Shown: positions 1 through 8,614, numbered from the stretch's first letter. The stretch is DNA of 64,000 bases from Deinococcus roseus (GCF_014646895.1 NZ_BMOD01000015.1:1-64000); one strand, 5' to 3'. Numbers and translations: made by a program. The notes: a model not told the origin generated them from the letters alone.

Positions 1-94
1 TCGCGGCGGTGAGGGTGGTTTTTCCGTGGTCCACGTGACCAATGGTTCCCACGTTCACGTGGGGCTTGGTGCGTTCAAACGTACCTTTAGCCAT
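1..94 (-). CDS. tuf: Elongation factor Tu, N-terminal fragment
   Basis: The first 31 codons of EF-Tu, the GTPase that delivers aminoacyl-tRNA to the ribosome; the rest lies beyond the left edge. The N-terminus [20 protein letters not shown] and the following P-loop HVDHGKTTL are diagnostic. The ATG is at 94..92 with a GGAGG ribosome site four bases upstream. A sigma70-type promoter sits upstream at 151-179. No fusA or rps gene lies upstream, so this copy starts its own transcript; that would fit a tuf copy separate from the str operon, but this is inference. Confidence 0.97.
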
Positions 95-150
95 GATTCC
101 TCCAAGCGGTGGGCTTTTGCGGTGCTAACCCACATTGGCTTCTGTTTGAG

Positions 151-179
151 AATTAACGTCTGACCTTAGCACGGGTCAA
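151..179 (-). promoter_or_regulatory. Putative tuf promoter
   Basis: On the minus strand TTGACC (179..174) and TTAATT (156..151) are separated by exactly 17 bases. A transcript would begin near 144 and leave a leader of about 50 bases before tuf. Seen directly; activity is inferred. Confidence 0.6.
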
Positions 180-371
180 GACGCCCGAATTTCAACTGTA
201 CCACTTGAATTTCAGGGATGCAAGTCATGCAGGATAAGAAAAACCCCCGACCCGTGCAGAAACACAATTTCTCAGATTCATTCTTGCTACTCTGTGTGTA
301 ACACTTTGTCCCTGTGCAGCATGCTTCTCCGCTGGTGCAGGTTTGAGGTGTGCGCGATGGAGGTTTGGAAC

Positions 372-806
372 ATGCGTCAGCCCAGAAGACTCACTCCCAG
401 TCCCTTCAACAAGCCCGGTGCCCCTTTCATCCTCTACCCTGCTTACCACATGACCACCATCCTGGACACCCAGGAACAGGTTGAACAGGTCAAAAGCAAA
501 CTGATAGAGGCTGGATACACTCCGCAGGCCATCGCCATCTTCACCGGCGAGAATGCCATGCGCCAGATCGACCAGGATGGACGCAAACACGGCTGGATCG
601 CCCGCTTTCTGCGCAACATTCAGGATTATGTTGCCGATGAAACCCAGATCATCAAACGCTACCAGCAGGCCTGTGTTCAGGGAAAGCACGTGATGTACAT
701 TCACGCTGGCACCCCCATGACCAAGGCCAGGGTGCGGGAAATCCTGCGGGAACATGGCGGCTACGAAACCCATTTCTTTGGGCCTTACGTGATGGAGGAT
801 TTCTAA
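372..806 (+). CDS. Small protein of unknown function, stress-protein-17M-like
   Basis: A protein of 144 residues if started at ATG 372, which has GGAGG eight bases upstream (359-363). A second ATG at 450 gives a 118-residue form beginning MTTILDTQEQVEQV that looks more like a natural N-terminus, so the start is uncertain. The core (V.QVKSKLIEAGYTPQAIAIFTG) resembles the alpha-beta fold of general-stress-17M/YflT-like proteins, in which a short name of residues flips between helix and strand. No catalytic motif is visible. It is transcribed divergently from tuf and is followed by a strong terminator. Function unknown. Confidence 0.7.
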   Translation: MRQPRRLTPSPFNKPGAPFILYPAYHMTTILDTQEQVEQVKSKLIEAGYTPQAIAIFTGENAMRQIDQDGRKHGWIARFLRNIQDYVADETQIIKRYQQACVQGKHVMYIHAGTPMTKARVREILREHGGYETHFFGPYVMEDF

Positions 807-876
807 GAAGCCCTCAGCATTCAGCAGTCAGGCCCTTTTCAGGCTCTGTTTTGACCAGGTCAGCCATCAGATTTCG

Positions 877-903
877 AACCCGACCCAGGGGTCGGGTTTT
901 GTC
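877..903 (+). terminator. Rho-independent terminator
   Basis: Stem AACCCGACC/GGTCGGGTT with a four-base loop followed by a T-rich tract, ending the gene at 372-806. Confidence 0.8.
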
Positions 904-1006
904 ATTGTCCAGACCTGTTTGATCCAGGCACAGCAAAAGGTTTAAGCAAAATGGCCTGATGGTGCCGATCACACCATCTTCAGCTTCGAATCAGTATGCT
1001 GAATTC

Positions 1007-1441
1007 ATGAATGCTGAACCTCAAAAATTGCGCTGGGCCATTTCGACACTTCATTTTTTTGCCATTGCCAATCTGGCTGCTGGAACCATGCTGCTGGTCA
1101 CCGGTCATGGCATCATTCAGGGTCTGGTGGCAATTTATCCTGTTCTGGGCCTGCTGACTTACAACTCGATTCAACTTTCCTGCATGGGGATGCTCCTGAC
1201 CAGTGCCCTGCTGTGTGAGGTCGCGGCACAGGCCCTGAAACGCAAGAAGACCTGGGCATGGATGCTGGCTTTTCTGTTGCTGGTTCTGATGGCTCTGGGA
1301 TGGAGTGCTGGAGGCGTCACTTTGCTGGTGGCAGGTACGGGACTCTACAGCCTGCTGGACTCCAGGGTCCGCCAGTGGTTGAATCAGCAGGAAGCCCATG
1401 TGCCTGTGCTGGTCCGCTCCAAAACCGTGCGTCTGGACTGA
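1007..1441 (+). CDS. Small integral membrane protein of unknown function
   Basis: A 144-residue protein with about four hydrophobic segments (residues ~10-30, 36-56, 60-75, 84-112), a positively charged loop ALKRKK and a charged C-terminal tail. I chose ATG 1007 because TATGCT stands six bases before it, the leaderless pattern common in this window. An in-frame ATG at 959 would add 16 low-complexity residues and has no ribosome site. It stands alone between a terminator and the convergent gene at 1510. I do not recognise a family. Confidence 0.65.
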   Translation: MNAEPQKLRWAISTLHFFAIANLAAGTMLLVTGHGIIQGLVAIYPVLGLLTYNSIQLSCMGMLLTSALLCEVAAQALKRKKTWAWMLAFLLLVLMALGWSAGGVTLLVAGTGLYSLLDSRVRQWLNQQEAHVPVLVRSKTVRLD

Positions 1442-1509
1442 CTGCGGCAAAACACCTTGCAAAACAAAAGGCGAGCCAGAAGCTCGCCTTGCTCACATTG
1501 GTGCGTTCC

Positions 1510-1743
1510 TCAAAAAACCTCGAAGGTCCAGAAACGGTATTTCTCACAGTCAAAATGTGGTGGGATTTCCACCGGGTGGGCATTCCAGTGGGTTTCCAGA
1601 ATGAAGGTGTCTGGAGCCTCTACACTTCTGAGCACAAACCCAGAATCACACTCGGGGTACTGGATGTAAGTGCTGCGCATTTCTTTGAGGTCAGGGGCAA
1701 TGTTGGAGGGGCTGTGGAATTCCTGATACAGCACGTATTTCAT
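1510..1743 (-). CDS. Small protein, possibly ABM/dimeric alpha-beta barrel type
   Basis: A 77-residue protein starting MKYVLYQEFHSP. The ATG at 1743..1741 is preceded by a strong AGAGGAGG site. Length and pattern (N-terminal strand, a helix-like middle, then FILETHWNAH and a hydrophobic end) resemble small antibiotic-biosynthesis-monooxygenase-like ferredoxin folds, but no decisive motif is present. It lies 37 bases downstream of the alkA-like gene on the same strand and may be cotranscribed with it. Longer starts upstream run through proline-rich non-protein-like sequence and were rejected. Confidence 0.6.
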   Translation of the reverse strand: MKYVLYQEFHSPSNIAPDLKEMRSTYIQYPECDSGFVLRSVEAPDTFILETHWNAHPVEIPPHFDCEKYRFWTFEVF

Positions 1744-1780
1744 ACCATCCTCCTCTGCAATCCCTGTGGGTGGGTTGGGT

Positions 1781-2359
1781 TTACAGGGTTCTCCACAGGT
1801 ACCAGCTGGCATAACTGCGGTATGGGCTCCAGCGACCAGTGACTTCATCCAGGCTGGATTCACCATACAGGTTGGAGAAGGCCCGTTTCAATGCTCCATC
1901 ACCCAGAGAGTAAATGTCTTCCCTGCCCAGACCAAACATCAGGAACATTTCCACCGTCCAGCGCCCGATGCCCCAGATGGGCAGCAATTGCTCAATGATC
2001 TCTTCGTTGGAAAGAGGTTCCAGCGCATCAAAATTCACCCGGCCATCCAGAACAGCCGTACTGAGGGCATGCAGGGTTCTGGCTTTGGCATTGGAGAGAC
2101 CACAGGCCCTGAGGGCTTCCACGGTGTGGGGAACCAGCAGTTCAGGAAGCAACCCTCCTGTCAGGGCCACCACACGCTTCTCGATGGCATCTGCTGCTTT
2201 TCCAGAAAGCTGCTGGCCAATCACAGAACTGGCCAGCACCGTAAATGGACGGTCATGTCTGGATTTCAGCACTTCGGGTGGGGGTCCCACTTTTTCAATG
2301 ACCGTTCCCAGAATCGGGTCCAGGGACAGATGTTCCATGATGGTTTTTGTTTTGGACAT
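1781..2359 (-). CDS. alkA: DNA-3-methyladenine glycosylase, AlkA type
   Basis: Base-excision repair glycosylase that removes alkylated bases such as 3-methyladenine. The 192-residue protein has the helix-hairpin-helix signature LPIWGIGRWT (residues ~126-135) followed about 20 residues later by the catalytic aspartate (D154 in SLGDGALKR), the HhH-GPD arrangement. A Q-Q-L-S segment near residue 50 matches the family core. It lacks the N-terminal TBP-like domain of E. coli AlkA, as do other short bacterial forms. The ATG at 2359 follows GAGG closely. It sits just downstream of ffh, separated by a terminator. Confidence 0.85.
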   Translation of the reverse strand: MSKTKTIMEHLSLDPILGTVIEKVGPPPEVLKSRHDRPFTVLASSVIGQQLSGKAADAIEKRVVALTGGLLPELLVPHTVEALRACGLSNAKARTLHALSTAVLDGRVNFDALEPLSNEEIIEQLLPIWGIGRWTVEMFLMFGLGREDIYSLGDGALKRAFSNLYGESSLDEVTGRWSPYRSYASWYLWRTL

Positions 2360-2410
2360 CATCCTCAGTTTAACAGACCCCAGATCCGATCCATAAAAAA
2401 ATCCACAAAA

Positions 2411-2434
2411 AAGAGGCGGGAGCAACCCCGCCTT
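2411..2434 (-). terminator. Terminator of ffh
   Basis: Minus-strand stem AGGCGGG/CCCGCCT followed by a run of T, lying between the ffh stop and the alkA start. Confidence 0.8.
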
Positions 2435-2451
2435 CTGCATCAACGCCAGCC

Positions 2452-3786
2452 TTATTTGCCGAAAGGCATTTTGGGCATCCCTTTCATGCCTTTGCCGCCC
2501 TTGCCCATCCCCATGCGCTGCATGACCTTCATCATGTCCTTCATCTGGTCGTGCATTTTGAGCAGGCGGTTGACTTCCTGCACTGTGCGCCCGGATCCTG
2601 CAGCAATGCGTTTGCGCCGCTGTCCATTGATGACTTTGGGATCCCGACGCTCTCTGAGGGTCATGGACTGGATGATCGCCTCAATCTGCTTGAGTTGCTT
2701 TTCATCCACATTGAAACCTTCTGGCAGCATTTTGCTCATGCCAGGAATCAGCTTCATGATGTCTCCCAGCGGTCCCATCTTGCGCAGGTTTTTCATCTGC
2801 ATGAGCAGGTCTTCCAGGTCAAACTCGGTGAGCTTCTTGTTGGGGTCCATGGCCGAGAGTTCGGCCTGCTGGGCACGCTCAATCAGGGTGAGCACATCCC
2901 CCATGCCCAGAATGCGGCTGGCCACCCGGTCCGGATAGAAGGGCTCCAGACCCGTGATTTTTTCACTGACCCCGGCAAAGTAGATGGGTTTTCCAGTCAC
3001 AGAACGGGCAGAGAGGGCTGCACCGCCACGGGCATCCCCGTCCATCTTGGTGATGATCAAACCAGACAGGCTCACCCGTTTGTCGAAGGTTTCGGCCACA
3101 TTGAGGGCTTCCTGACCGGTCATGGCATCCACCACCAGCAGGGTCTCCGTGGGGTTCAGAGCGGTTTTGAGGTCTGCCAGCTGGTCCATCAGGTTCTCGT
3201 CGATCTGCAAGCGGCCTGCGGTGTCCACAATGACCAGATCCCGAAAATCTTTTTGCAGGTACTCTTTCAGGCGTTGCTGGGTGACGGCTGGAGATTCATT
3301 GTCGTGCACTTCCAGTACCGGCACACCCACCTGATTGCCCAGCACCTTGAGCTGTTCACGGGCAGCAGGACGCTGGGTGTCGGCAGCCACCAGCAGCACC
3401 CGGCGGCCCTTGCCTTTGTAGTAGGCTGCCAGCTTGCCTGTGGAGGTGGTCTTCCCTGCGCCCTGCAGGCCCACCATGAACCACACGTTGCTGTCGGTTT
3501 TCAACTGGGGTTGCTGGGCACTGCCCCCAAGGGTTTCGATCAGTTCATCATGAACGATCTTGACCACCTGCTGGCCAGCGTTGAGGCTGGTCAGCACATC
3601 CTGACCCACTGCTTTTTCGGAGACACGGGCCACAAAGTCCTTGGCCACATTGAAGTTGACATCTGCTTCCAGCAAAGCCATGCGAATTTCGCGCATGGCA
3701 GCTTTCACCTGGGGTTCGGTCAGGCGGCCCTGCTGACGTACATTGTCCAGAATGTCCTGGAGTTTCTTCCCTAACGACTCAAACAT
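2452..3786 (-). CDS. ffh: Signal recognition particle protein Ffh (SRP54)
   Basis: GTPase that binds signal sequences of nascent membrane proteins together with 4.5S RNA and docks with FtsY. The 444 residues show the N domain, the P-loop GLQGAGKTTSTGK (about residue 108), DTAGRL, the TKMDGDARGG region and a methionine-rich M domain ending in repeated G/K/M (GMGKGGKGMKG). Length is typical. The start has no Shine-Dalgarno but TAAACT lies seven bases upstream, so it is probably leaderless. Followed by a terminator. Confidence 0.97.
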   Translation of the reverse strand: MFESLGKKLQDILDNVRQQGRLTEPQVKAAMREIRMALLEADVNFNVAKDFVARVSEKAVGQDVLTSLNAGQQVVKIVHDELIETLGGSAQQPQLKTDSNVWFMVGLQGAGKTTSTGKLAAYYKGKGRRVLLVAADTQRPAAREQLKVLGNQVGVPVLEVHDNESPAVTQQRLKEYLQKDFRDLVIVDTAGRLQIDENLMDQLADLKTALNPTETLLVVDAMTGQEALNVAETFDKRVSLSGLIITKMDGDARGGAALSARSVTGKPIYFAGVSEKITGLEPFYPDRVASRILGMGDVLTLIERAQQAELSAMDPNKKLTEFDLEDLLMQMKNLRKMGPLGDIMKLIPGMSKMLPEGFNVDEKQLKQIEAIIQSMTLRERRDPKVINGQRRKRIAAGSGRTVQEVNRLLKMHDQMKDMMKVMQRMGMGKGGKGMKGMPKMPFGK

Positions 3787-4022
3787 GATTCACAGTTTAC
3801 AGGCTGGGGATTAGACTTCACAGTGTGTTGCTCAAGATTCATGCGCTGGTGCACCGGAAATCTGGACCTGAAGGCAGGATGTTCAAAACTTTTTTTCCAG
3901 AACCTGCTCTTGTTGCCCGAATAAGCCAGATGGCCTACCTCAGGAAACCATGCTCTACTGCAGGCTTTTCAACTTTCTGCACGTCAAAAAAACACCCATG
4001 TCCAGCCAGAGGCCCCGCCCCC

Positions 4023-4051
4023 TTGACGATTGGCGAAAAATCGCATATTCT
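4023..4051 (+). promoter_or_regulatory. Promoter of tRNA-Leu copy 1
   Basis: TTGACG and TATTCT separated by 17 bases, ending 13 bases before the mature tRNA 5' end. Near consensus for the housekeeping sigma factor. Confidence 0.85.
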
Positions 4052-4064
4052 ATCTCTCGCCTGA

Positions 4065-4151
<87 letters not shown>

Positions 4152-4156
4152 CACAG

Positions 4157-4181
4157 ACCCCTTCTTTTCAGAAGGGGTTTT
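4157..4181 (+). terminator. Terminator of tRNA-Leu copy 1
   Basis: Stem CCCCTTC/GAAGGGG followed by TTTT, six bases after the CCA end. Confidence 0.85.
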
Positions 4182-4242
4182 CCCTTGTTTGCTGACAGCA
4201 GAGGTGTCACACAGGCTTCAGCGGCATCTTGTAGACCAGCAT

Positions 4243-4420
<178 letters not shown>

Positions 4421-4434
4421 CCACGGATGAAAAT

Positions 4435-4469
4435 CAAAAAAACAGGCTCCGGAAAAGTCCAGAGCCTGT
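4435..4469 (-). terminator. Terminator after the gene at 4484
   Basis: Minus-strand stem ACAGGCTC/GAGCCTGT followed by seven T. Confidence 0.8.
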
Positions 4470-4483
4470 TGTGGTGTTTAAAT

Positions 4484-4876
4484 TCAAGCGGCGTTGCGGC
4501 GATCCAGCACAGCCTTGAGGGCACGGGCTTCTTCCAGGTGGTTCATGTCTGAAGACCAGCCACGGGTTCTGTGCCAGAACTCCCAGGCCTGTGATGCGGT
4601 TTCGATGCCACCAGGCCAGCCTTTGGCGGTGGGCCAGGGGCCTTTGGCAATCACCCACGCCCAGCACCCCTGAAAGTAAGTGGGGGTGTAGTTGAGGTCA
4701 GCCATCAGCTGGTTGATCTTGGTTTCCAGATGGGGGTTCAGGATCAACAGTTCGTTGTAGTCCTGTGCACCCATGTCCAGGGTGGGCAGTTCGGTGAGGA
4801 AGAGCTGCCACAGGGATTCTGCAACCCGGTCAAACAACTCCATGGAGAGGGCATTAAGGGAAGGTTCAAACTCCAT
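4484..4876 (-). CDS. Uncharacterised protein, 130 aa
   Basis: A soluble, tryptophan-rich protein (FQGCWAWVIAKGPWPTAKGW, WEFWHRTRGW) with no signal peptide or membrane segment. It ends in a charged helix (HLEEARALKAVLDRR). No known motif is visible and I do not recognise the family. Codon use matches its neighbours and it has its own terminator, which support a real gene. The stretch 4877-5045 upstream holds nothing else recognisable. Confidence 0.7.
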   Translation of the reverse strand: MEFEPSLNALSMELFDRVAESLWQLFLTELPTLDMGAQDYNELLILNPHLETKINQLMADLNYTPTYFQGCWAWVIAKGPWPTAKGWPGGIETASQAWEFWHRTRGWSSDMNHLEEARALKAVLDRRNAA

Positions 4877-5045
4877 GCTCTGGCCTTTCTCTCGGCGTGA
4901 TGAAACACTTCTCCGAGCCTGACGTGGTAATTGAATTGTAAGAAATCCCTCTTCTGCTGTTCTTACCTCTTCTAGACATAATTCAGTAATAGTTCAGCAA
5001 ATCTTCAGTTTAAATTCAGTTTTGAGGCACAGAGCCCACCCATCT

Positions 5046-5402
5046 TTAAGGCCTCAAATCGCCCAGGAACTGCCCTTTGGTTCCAGCTTTCTCATAACGC
5101 AATTCATACTTCTGAAAAGACTGGAAATCTGCCCACTGCAAAAAATAAGCTTTCAGCCAGGCCAGATCTGGCTCAGCAGGCAAAGCGGCTGGCTCGGTCA
5201 GGATCACCACCACGGTCTTGCCTGGAGTCCTGATGGTGGCATCCCGAGCAGCAAAATGGGTTTTCAGGTCTGCAAGGGTGGTGGTGAGGGTCTGTTCACT
5301 GAGCTTTGGGACTGCCTGAACGAGGTCAGCGCCCATGCGTTGCATGCCCAGGGCCAGCAGCACAATCACCACACAAAGGGCAATCACGGTGTTTTTTCTC
5401 AT
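5046..5402 (-). CDS. Membrane-anchored small protein, unknown
   Basis: 118 residues: an N-terminal hydrophobic segment (residues ~5-22) that anchors or exports the protein, then a soluble domain of about 90 residues with alternating strands and helices (TVVVILTEPAALP, LAWLKAYFLQWADFQSFQKY). Its ATG directly abuts the stop of the preceding gene (TGAATG), so translation is probably coupled. The two genes form a pair of exported proteins of unknown role. Confidence 0.7.
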   Translation of the reverse strand: MRKNTVIALCVVIVLLALGMQRMGADLVQAVPKLSEQTLTTTLADLKTHFAARDATIRTPGKTVVVILTEPAALPAEPDLAWLKAYFLQWADFQSFQKYELRYEKAGTKGQFLGDLRP

Positions 5403-5864
5403 TCACAACCCCCACTGAGACAGTGCATTGCTGATTTCCACACGTCCAGAATCTCTGGCGTACCACAAACCCAGGGTTTTGATCTGGTTGATGTTGATGC
5501 CGTCCTGGGCCAGTTGCCACTGCGCAGCCTGCCAGACCTGTTGCATGAGGGGACGAATGCGCTGGGCAGCCAGTGCATTGCGCTGGGCAGGGGTTTCTTC
5601 TTGCAGCCAGGAAAATTTCCCCAGGCTGGAAACATTCAAAAGCACGTGTTGCTGTGTGCCCGTAAACATCAGGGCCTCCACCTGCATGTCCTCTGCACGC
5701 AAAGCCTCCAACATCTGAATTTGCACTGGAGACAGTGGGCTTTTCAGGGTGCGAAAGGAAAACAGTGGGGTGGTGCTCAGGGAAGCAGCAGGTTGATGGG
5801 TGAGCATCAACACCCAGGTGATGAGGGTGCTGAGCACCAGACTGAGGCCCGCAAAAAGTTTCAT
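5403..5864 (-). CDS. Exported or membrane-anchored protein, unknown
   Basis: 153 residues with an N-terminal hydrophobic helix (residues ~3-22) and a soluble remainder containing a long helical stretch (ALAAQRIRPLMQQVWQAAQW). No family recognised. Its stop codon touches the start of the gene at 5046-5402, making a two-gene operon. It is transcribed divergently from hisA. Confidence 0.7.
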   Translation of the reverse strand: MKLFAGLSLVLSTLITWVLMLTHQPAASLSTTPLFSFRTLKSPLSPVQIQMLEALRAEDMQVEALMFTGTQQHVLLNVSSLGKFSWLQEETPAQRNALAAQRIRPLMQQVWQAAQWQLAQDGININQIKTLGLWYARDSGRVEISNALSQWGL

Positions 5865-5932
5865 AAAGTTCTTATTTATTTTGCCTCATGCAGGTACTCT
5901 ACACAAACCCACCCTGCAAAAGCATGGGGTTT

Positions 5933-5938
5933 TATACT
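5933..5938 (+). promoter_or_regulatory. -10 box of leaderless hisA
   Basis: TATACT six bases before the GTG at 5945. Transcription would begin at or beside the start codon. Confidence 0.55.
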
Positions 5939-5944
5939 GATGGC

Positions 5945-6649
5945 GTGAGTCTGGTTATTCCCTGTGTGGACATTCAATCGGGTCGGGCGGTCCGCCTTTA
6001 CGAAGGTGACCCCGATCAGGAAACGGTTTATTTCAACAGCCCTCTGGAAGCTGCGCAGCACTGGGTCAAACTGGGTGCCCCCCTGGTTCACCTGGTGGAT
6101 CTGGATGCAGCCACCGGGCGTGGCGAAAACAAAGCCATCATCTTCGAGATCACCCGCACCCTCGGGGTTCCCGTGGAGGTGGGGGGCGGCATTCGCAATT
6201 TTGAAACCGCCCAGGCCCTGCTGGAAGGTGGCGTCAAAAGGGTGGTGATTGGCACAGCTGCCATCAAAAACCCTGAGCTGGTCAGCCAGTTGATTGCAGC
6301 TTTCGGAGCCGAGCGCGTGGTGGTCAGCCTGGATGCCAAAGGTGGCTTTGTGGCTGTGGCCGGATGGGGCACCAGCAGCGATGTTTCCATTGAAACCCTC
6401 TGTCAGGACATGGGCCGGAGGGGACTGCAAACCCTGATCTTCACCGATGTTTCCAGAGACGGCACCCTGAAAGGTCTGGACCGGGAGTTGATGGTGCGGG
6501 TTCGTCAGGCCTGGACGGAAGAACTGATCGTGGGTGGCGGTGTGCGTGACGTTCACGATGTGGCCCTGCTGCGAGAACTGGGCATCGAGGGGGCCATCGT
6601 GGGACGCTCGATTTACGAGGGCACCCTCCCCTTCCCTGTTCCTGTTTGA
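5945..6649 (+). CDS. hisA: HisA, ProFAR isomerase
   Basis: Histidine biosynthesis enzyme (phosphoribosylformimino-5-aminoimidazole carboxamide ribotide isomerase), a TIM barrel. Seen: IPCVDIQSGRAVRL at the N-terminus with the catalytic aspartate, VHLVDLDAA, VEVGGGIR and a second GGGVRD half-barrel phosphate site, and VGRSIYEG at the end. The start is taken as GTG 5945, giving 234 residues, because TATACT stands six bases upstream. Starts at 5924 and 5888 would add residues absent from the usual family N-terminus. It stands alone, not in a his operon, and is followed by a terminator. Confidence 0.93.
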   Translation: MSLVIPCVDIQSGRAVRLYEGDPDQETVYFNSPLEAAQHWVKLGAPLVHLVDLDAATGRGENKAIIFEITRTLGVPVEVGGGIRNFETAQALLEGGVKRVVIGTAAIKNPELVSQLIAAFGAERVVVSLDAKGGFVAVAGWGTSSDVSIETLCQDMGRRGLQTLIFTDVSRDGTLKGLDRELMVRVRQAWTEELIVGGGVRDVHDVALLRELGIEGAIVGRSIYEGTLPFPVPV

Positions 6650-6670
6650 GGATCTGGGTGTGACTTTTCA

Positions 6671-6693
6671 GCCTCCTTTGTGGAGGCTTTTTT
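6671..6693 (+). terminator. Terminator of hisA
   Basis: Stem GCCTCC/GGAGGC followed by six T. Confidence 0.8.
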
Positions 6694-6784
6694 GTGGTCT
6701 CGATCTGCACCACAGACCCCACTTCACATGGGGTAAGTCATCTGGCTGTGTTTTTAATATAGTAAGTACACTTATAATATTTCC

Positions 6785-7231
6785 ATGACCCGATACTGGA
6801 TTGGTGTGGTTTCCCAGCAACATGTTTTGAGAGGTGTGGAGGGCGGTTTCTGTCAGGTGTGCCATGGCAAACAGGCCCCCCTCAAAAAGATGCAGCAAGG
6901 GGATTTTCTGGTGTACTACTCTCCAAAAACCACTTACCCGGATGGAGAAACCTTGCAACAGTTCACAGCCCTGGGGCAGGTTCAGGGAGATCAAGCCTAT
7001 CAGGTGGAAATGAACCCGGATTTTCAGCCTTACCGCAAAGATGTGCGTTACCTGGAGGTCACTCCAGTGTCCATTCAACAACTCAAACCAAAGCTAAAGT
7101 TCACGCGGGGCAACTGGGGATTCCAGCTCAGGCTTGGACACTTTGAAATCAGCGAAGCCGATTTTTCCGTGATCGTTCAGGCCATGGGTTTAAGCCTTGA
7201 GGGGCTGTGGAACCCGGCGGATGCCCAGTGA
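6785..7231 (+). CDS. EVE domain protein (UPF0310 type)
   Basis: 148 residues starting MTRYWIGVVSQQHVLRGVEGG, the typical opening of EVE proteins, a PUA-like fold that binds modified bases in DNA or RNA. The middle GDFLVYYSPK and the end KLKFTRGNWGFQLRLGHFEI also fit. TATAAT stands six bases upstream of ATG, so the gene is probably leaderless. Its last 42 bases overlap the 3' end of the convergent MFS gene. A second, different EVE protein is encoded at 25968-26438. Confidence 0.88.
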   Translation: MTRYWIGVVSQQHVLRGVEGGFCQVCHGKQAPLKKMQQGDFLVYYSPKTTYPDGETLQQFTALGQVQGDQAYQVEMNPDFQPYRKDVRYLEVTPVSIQQLKPKLKFTRGNWGFQLRLGHFEISEADFSVIVQAMGLSLEGLWNPADAQ

Positions 7232-8416
7232 GAGCAGGCCTCCCAGCAAGGCAATCCCTCCGGCAAACAGGAAAGCCAGAGCATAACTGCCCAGCGCATC
7301 CCTGACACTTCCTCCTGCCCAGGCCGCCACCGCAGCACCGATCTGGTGGGCACAGAACACCCAGCCATACACAGTGCCCACGTTGGCCCGTCCAAAACGG
7401 TCTGCCACCAATGCAGTGGTGGGAGGGACTGTGGCAATGTAATCCAGCCCAAAGAGCACTGCAAACACCCCAATTCCAAAGCTGGATTCCACATAGGGCA
7501 GCAAAAACAGAGATGCCCCACGGAAGATGTAGTAAGTGCACAACAATTTTCTGGGATCAAACCGGTCTGTGAGCCAGCCTGAAGCAATGGTCCCGATGAA
7601 ATTGAAGGCCCCCATCAGGGCCAGGTAGCCTGCTGCCACACCTGCAGCAATGCCATGGTCATGCTGGTGGGCAATGAAATGCGTGCCGATGATGCCGTTT
7701 GAAGTTGCACCACACACGCAAAACGTGGCGCACAGCAGCCAGAAGTCCAGCGTTCGGACGGCTTTTCCCATCACGGTGGGATCCGGGCGGTTTCTGGTCT
7801 GTTCCTGACCCGGAGTGGCCCCAAACGGCAGGAGGCCCACCTCCTGCGGCTCGTCTTTCAGGAAAAACAGTGTGGGCAGCAACAGCAAAAGGGCCAGACC
7901 TCCAATGATCAGGCTGCTTTCCCTCCAGCCAAATTGGGCCACCAGCACAGAAAGCAGCGGCACAAATATCAATTGGCCCGCACTCATGCTGGCCCCAAAA
8001 ATGCCTGTGACCAGCCCCCTCCTGGCCACGAACCAGCGGGCTGCTACGGTGGCCCCCAGCACACTGCCAATCAATCCAGTGCCCAGACCACTGAAGAACC
8101 CCCAGAACAGATCCAGTTGCCAGACGGTGTGGGTCAGGCTGCTGACCCCAAAACTGAGGGAGGTCAGCAAGAGTCCAATCAGGGTGATGCGCCTGGGACC
8201 ATGACGGTCAATCAGGAACCCACTGATGGGACCTCCCAGACCCAGCATCACCAGACCGATGGAAACGGCAAAAGACAGGGTGGCCTTGCTCCAGCCTGTA
8301 TCGTCTTGCATGGGCAGCAAGAACACGCCGGGAGAAGATCTGGCTCCTGCAGCATACAGGGCCACCAGGGCCGTCACCAACACCACAATCCAGCCGTAAT
8401 ACACTTTTGACTTCAT
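7190..8416 (-). CDS. MFS transporter
   Basis: A 408-residue major facilitator with 12 hydrophobic segments, the loop motif GFLIDRHGPRRI after helix 2 and its counterpart GWLTDRFDPRKL after helix 8. The start MKSKVYYGWIVVLVTAL resembles the oxalate/formate antiporter and monocarboxylate-type MFS group (YGWIVV opening); substrate unknown. The ATG is at 8416; TAGACT lies five bases upstream. Convergent overlap with the EVE gene means no terminator separates them. Transcribed divergently from guanine deaminase, so a purine or degradation product is a possible but unproven substrate. Confidence 0.85.
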   Translation of the reverse strand: MKSKVYYGWIVVLVTALVALYAAGARSSPGVFLLPMQDDTGWSKATLSFAVSIGLVMLGLGGPISGFLIDRHGPRRITLIGLLLTSLSFGVSSLTHTVWQLDLFWGFFSGLGTGLIGSVLGATVAARWFVARRGLVTGIFGASMSAGQLIFVPLLSVLVAQFGWRESSLIIGGLALLLLLPTLFFLKDEPQEVGLLPFGATPGQEQTRNRPDPTVMGKAVRTLDFWLLCATFCVCGATSNGIIGTHFIAHQHDHGIAAGVAAGYLALMGAFNFIGTIASGWLTDRFDPRKLLCTYYIFRGASLFLLPYVESSFGIGVFAVLFGLDYIATVPPTTALVADRFGRANVGTVYGWVFCAHQIGAAVAAWAGGSVRDALGSYALAFLFAGGIALLGGLLSLGIRRVPQPLKA

Positions 8417-8510
8417 GGCCCAGTCTAATGGGCTGTTTTTGATGGGATGATGATGTGTGTGACTTTTGAGCTGCCCCTTCTGCAAGCAAACCTTCTGTTA
8501 AAATAAAGGC

Positions 8511-8614
8511 GCTCACTGTTCTGCGTGGATAACCAGAGGGCCCAGAGGACCAACCACGCGCACCCCGAACAGGGGGCGCGGTCCTGTGCCCCGGGGTGTT
8601 TCATGGAGGAAACC
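8511..8614 (+). promoter_or_regulatory. Structured leader of guaD, candidate cis-regulatory RNA
   Basis: About 100 bases between a putative -10 (TAAAAT at 8499-8504) and the guaD start. It can fold into a P1 stem (TGCGTGG 8522-8528 with CCACGCG 8554-8560), a second arm (CACCCCG 8561-8567 with CGGGGTG 8592-8598) enclosing ACAGG/CCTGT (8569-8573 with 8583-8587), and a possible long-range GGACC/GGTCC contact (8547-8551 with 8580-8584). I could not match it to a known riboswitch class. Confidence 0.45.

Noticed and set aside
1766..2938. 390-codon plus-strand frame across alkA and ffh
   Set aside because: Antisense to two clear genes and without recognisable domains.
6690..6780. Possible small RNA between hisA and the EVE gene
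   Set aside because: Only the hisA terminator and the EVE promoter are seen; no independent start.
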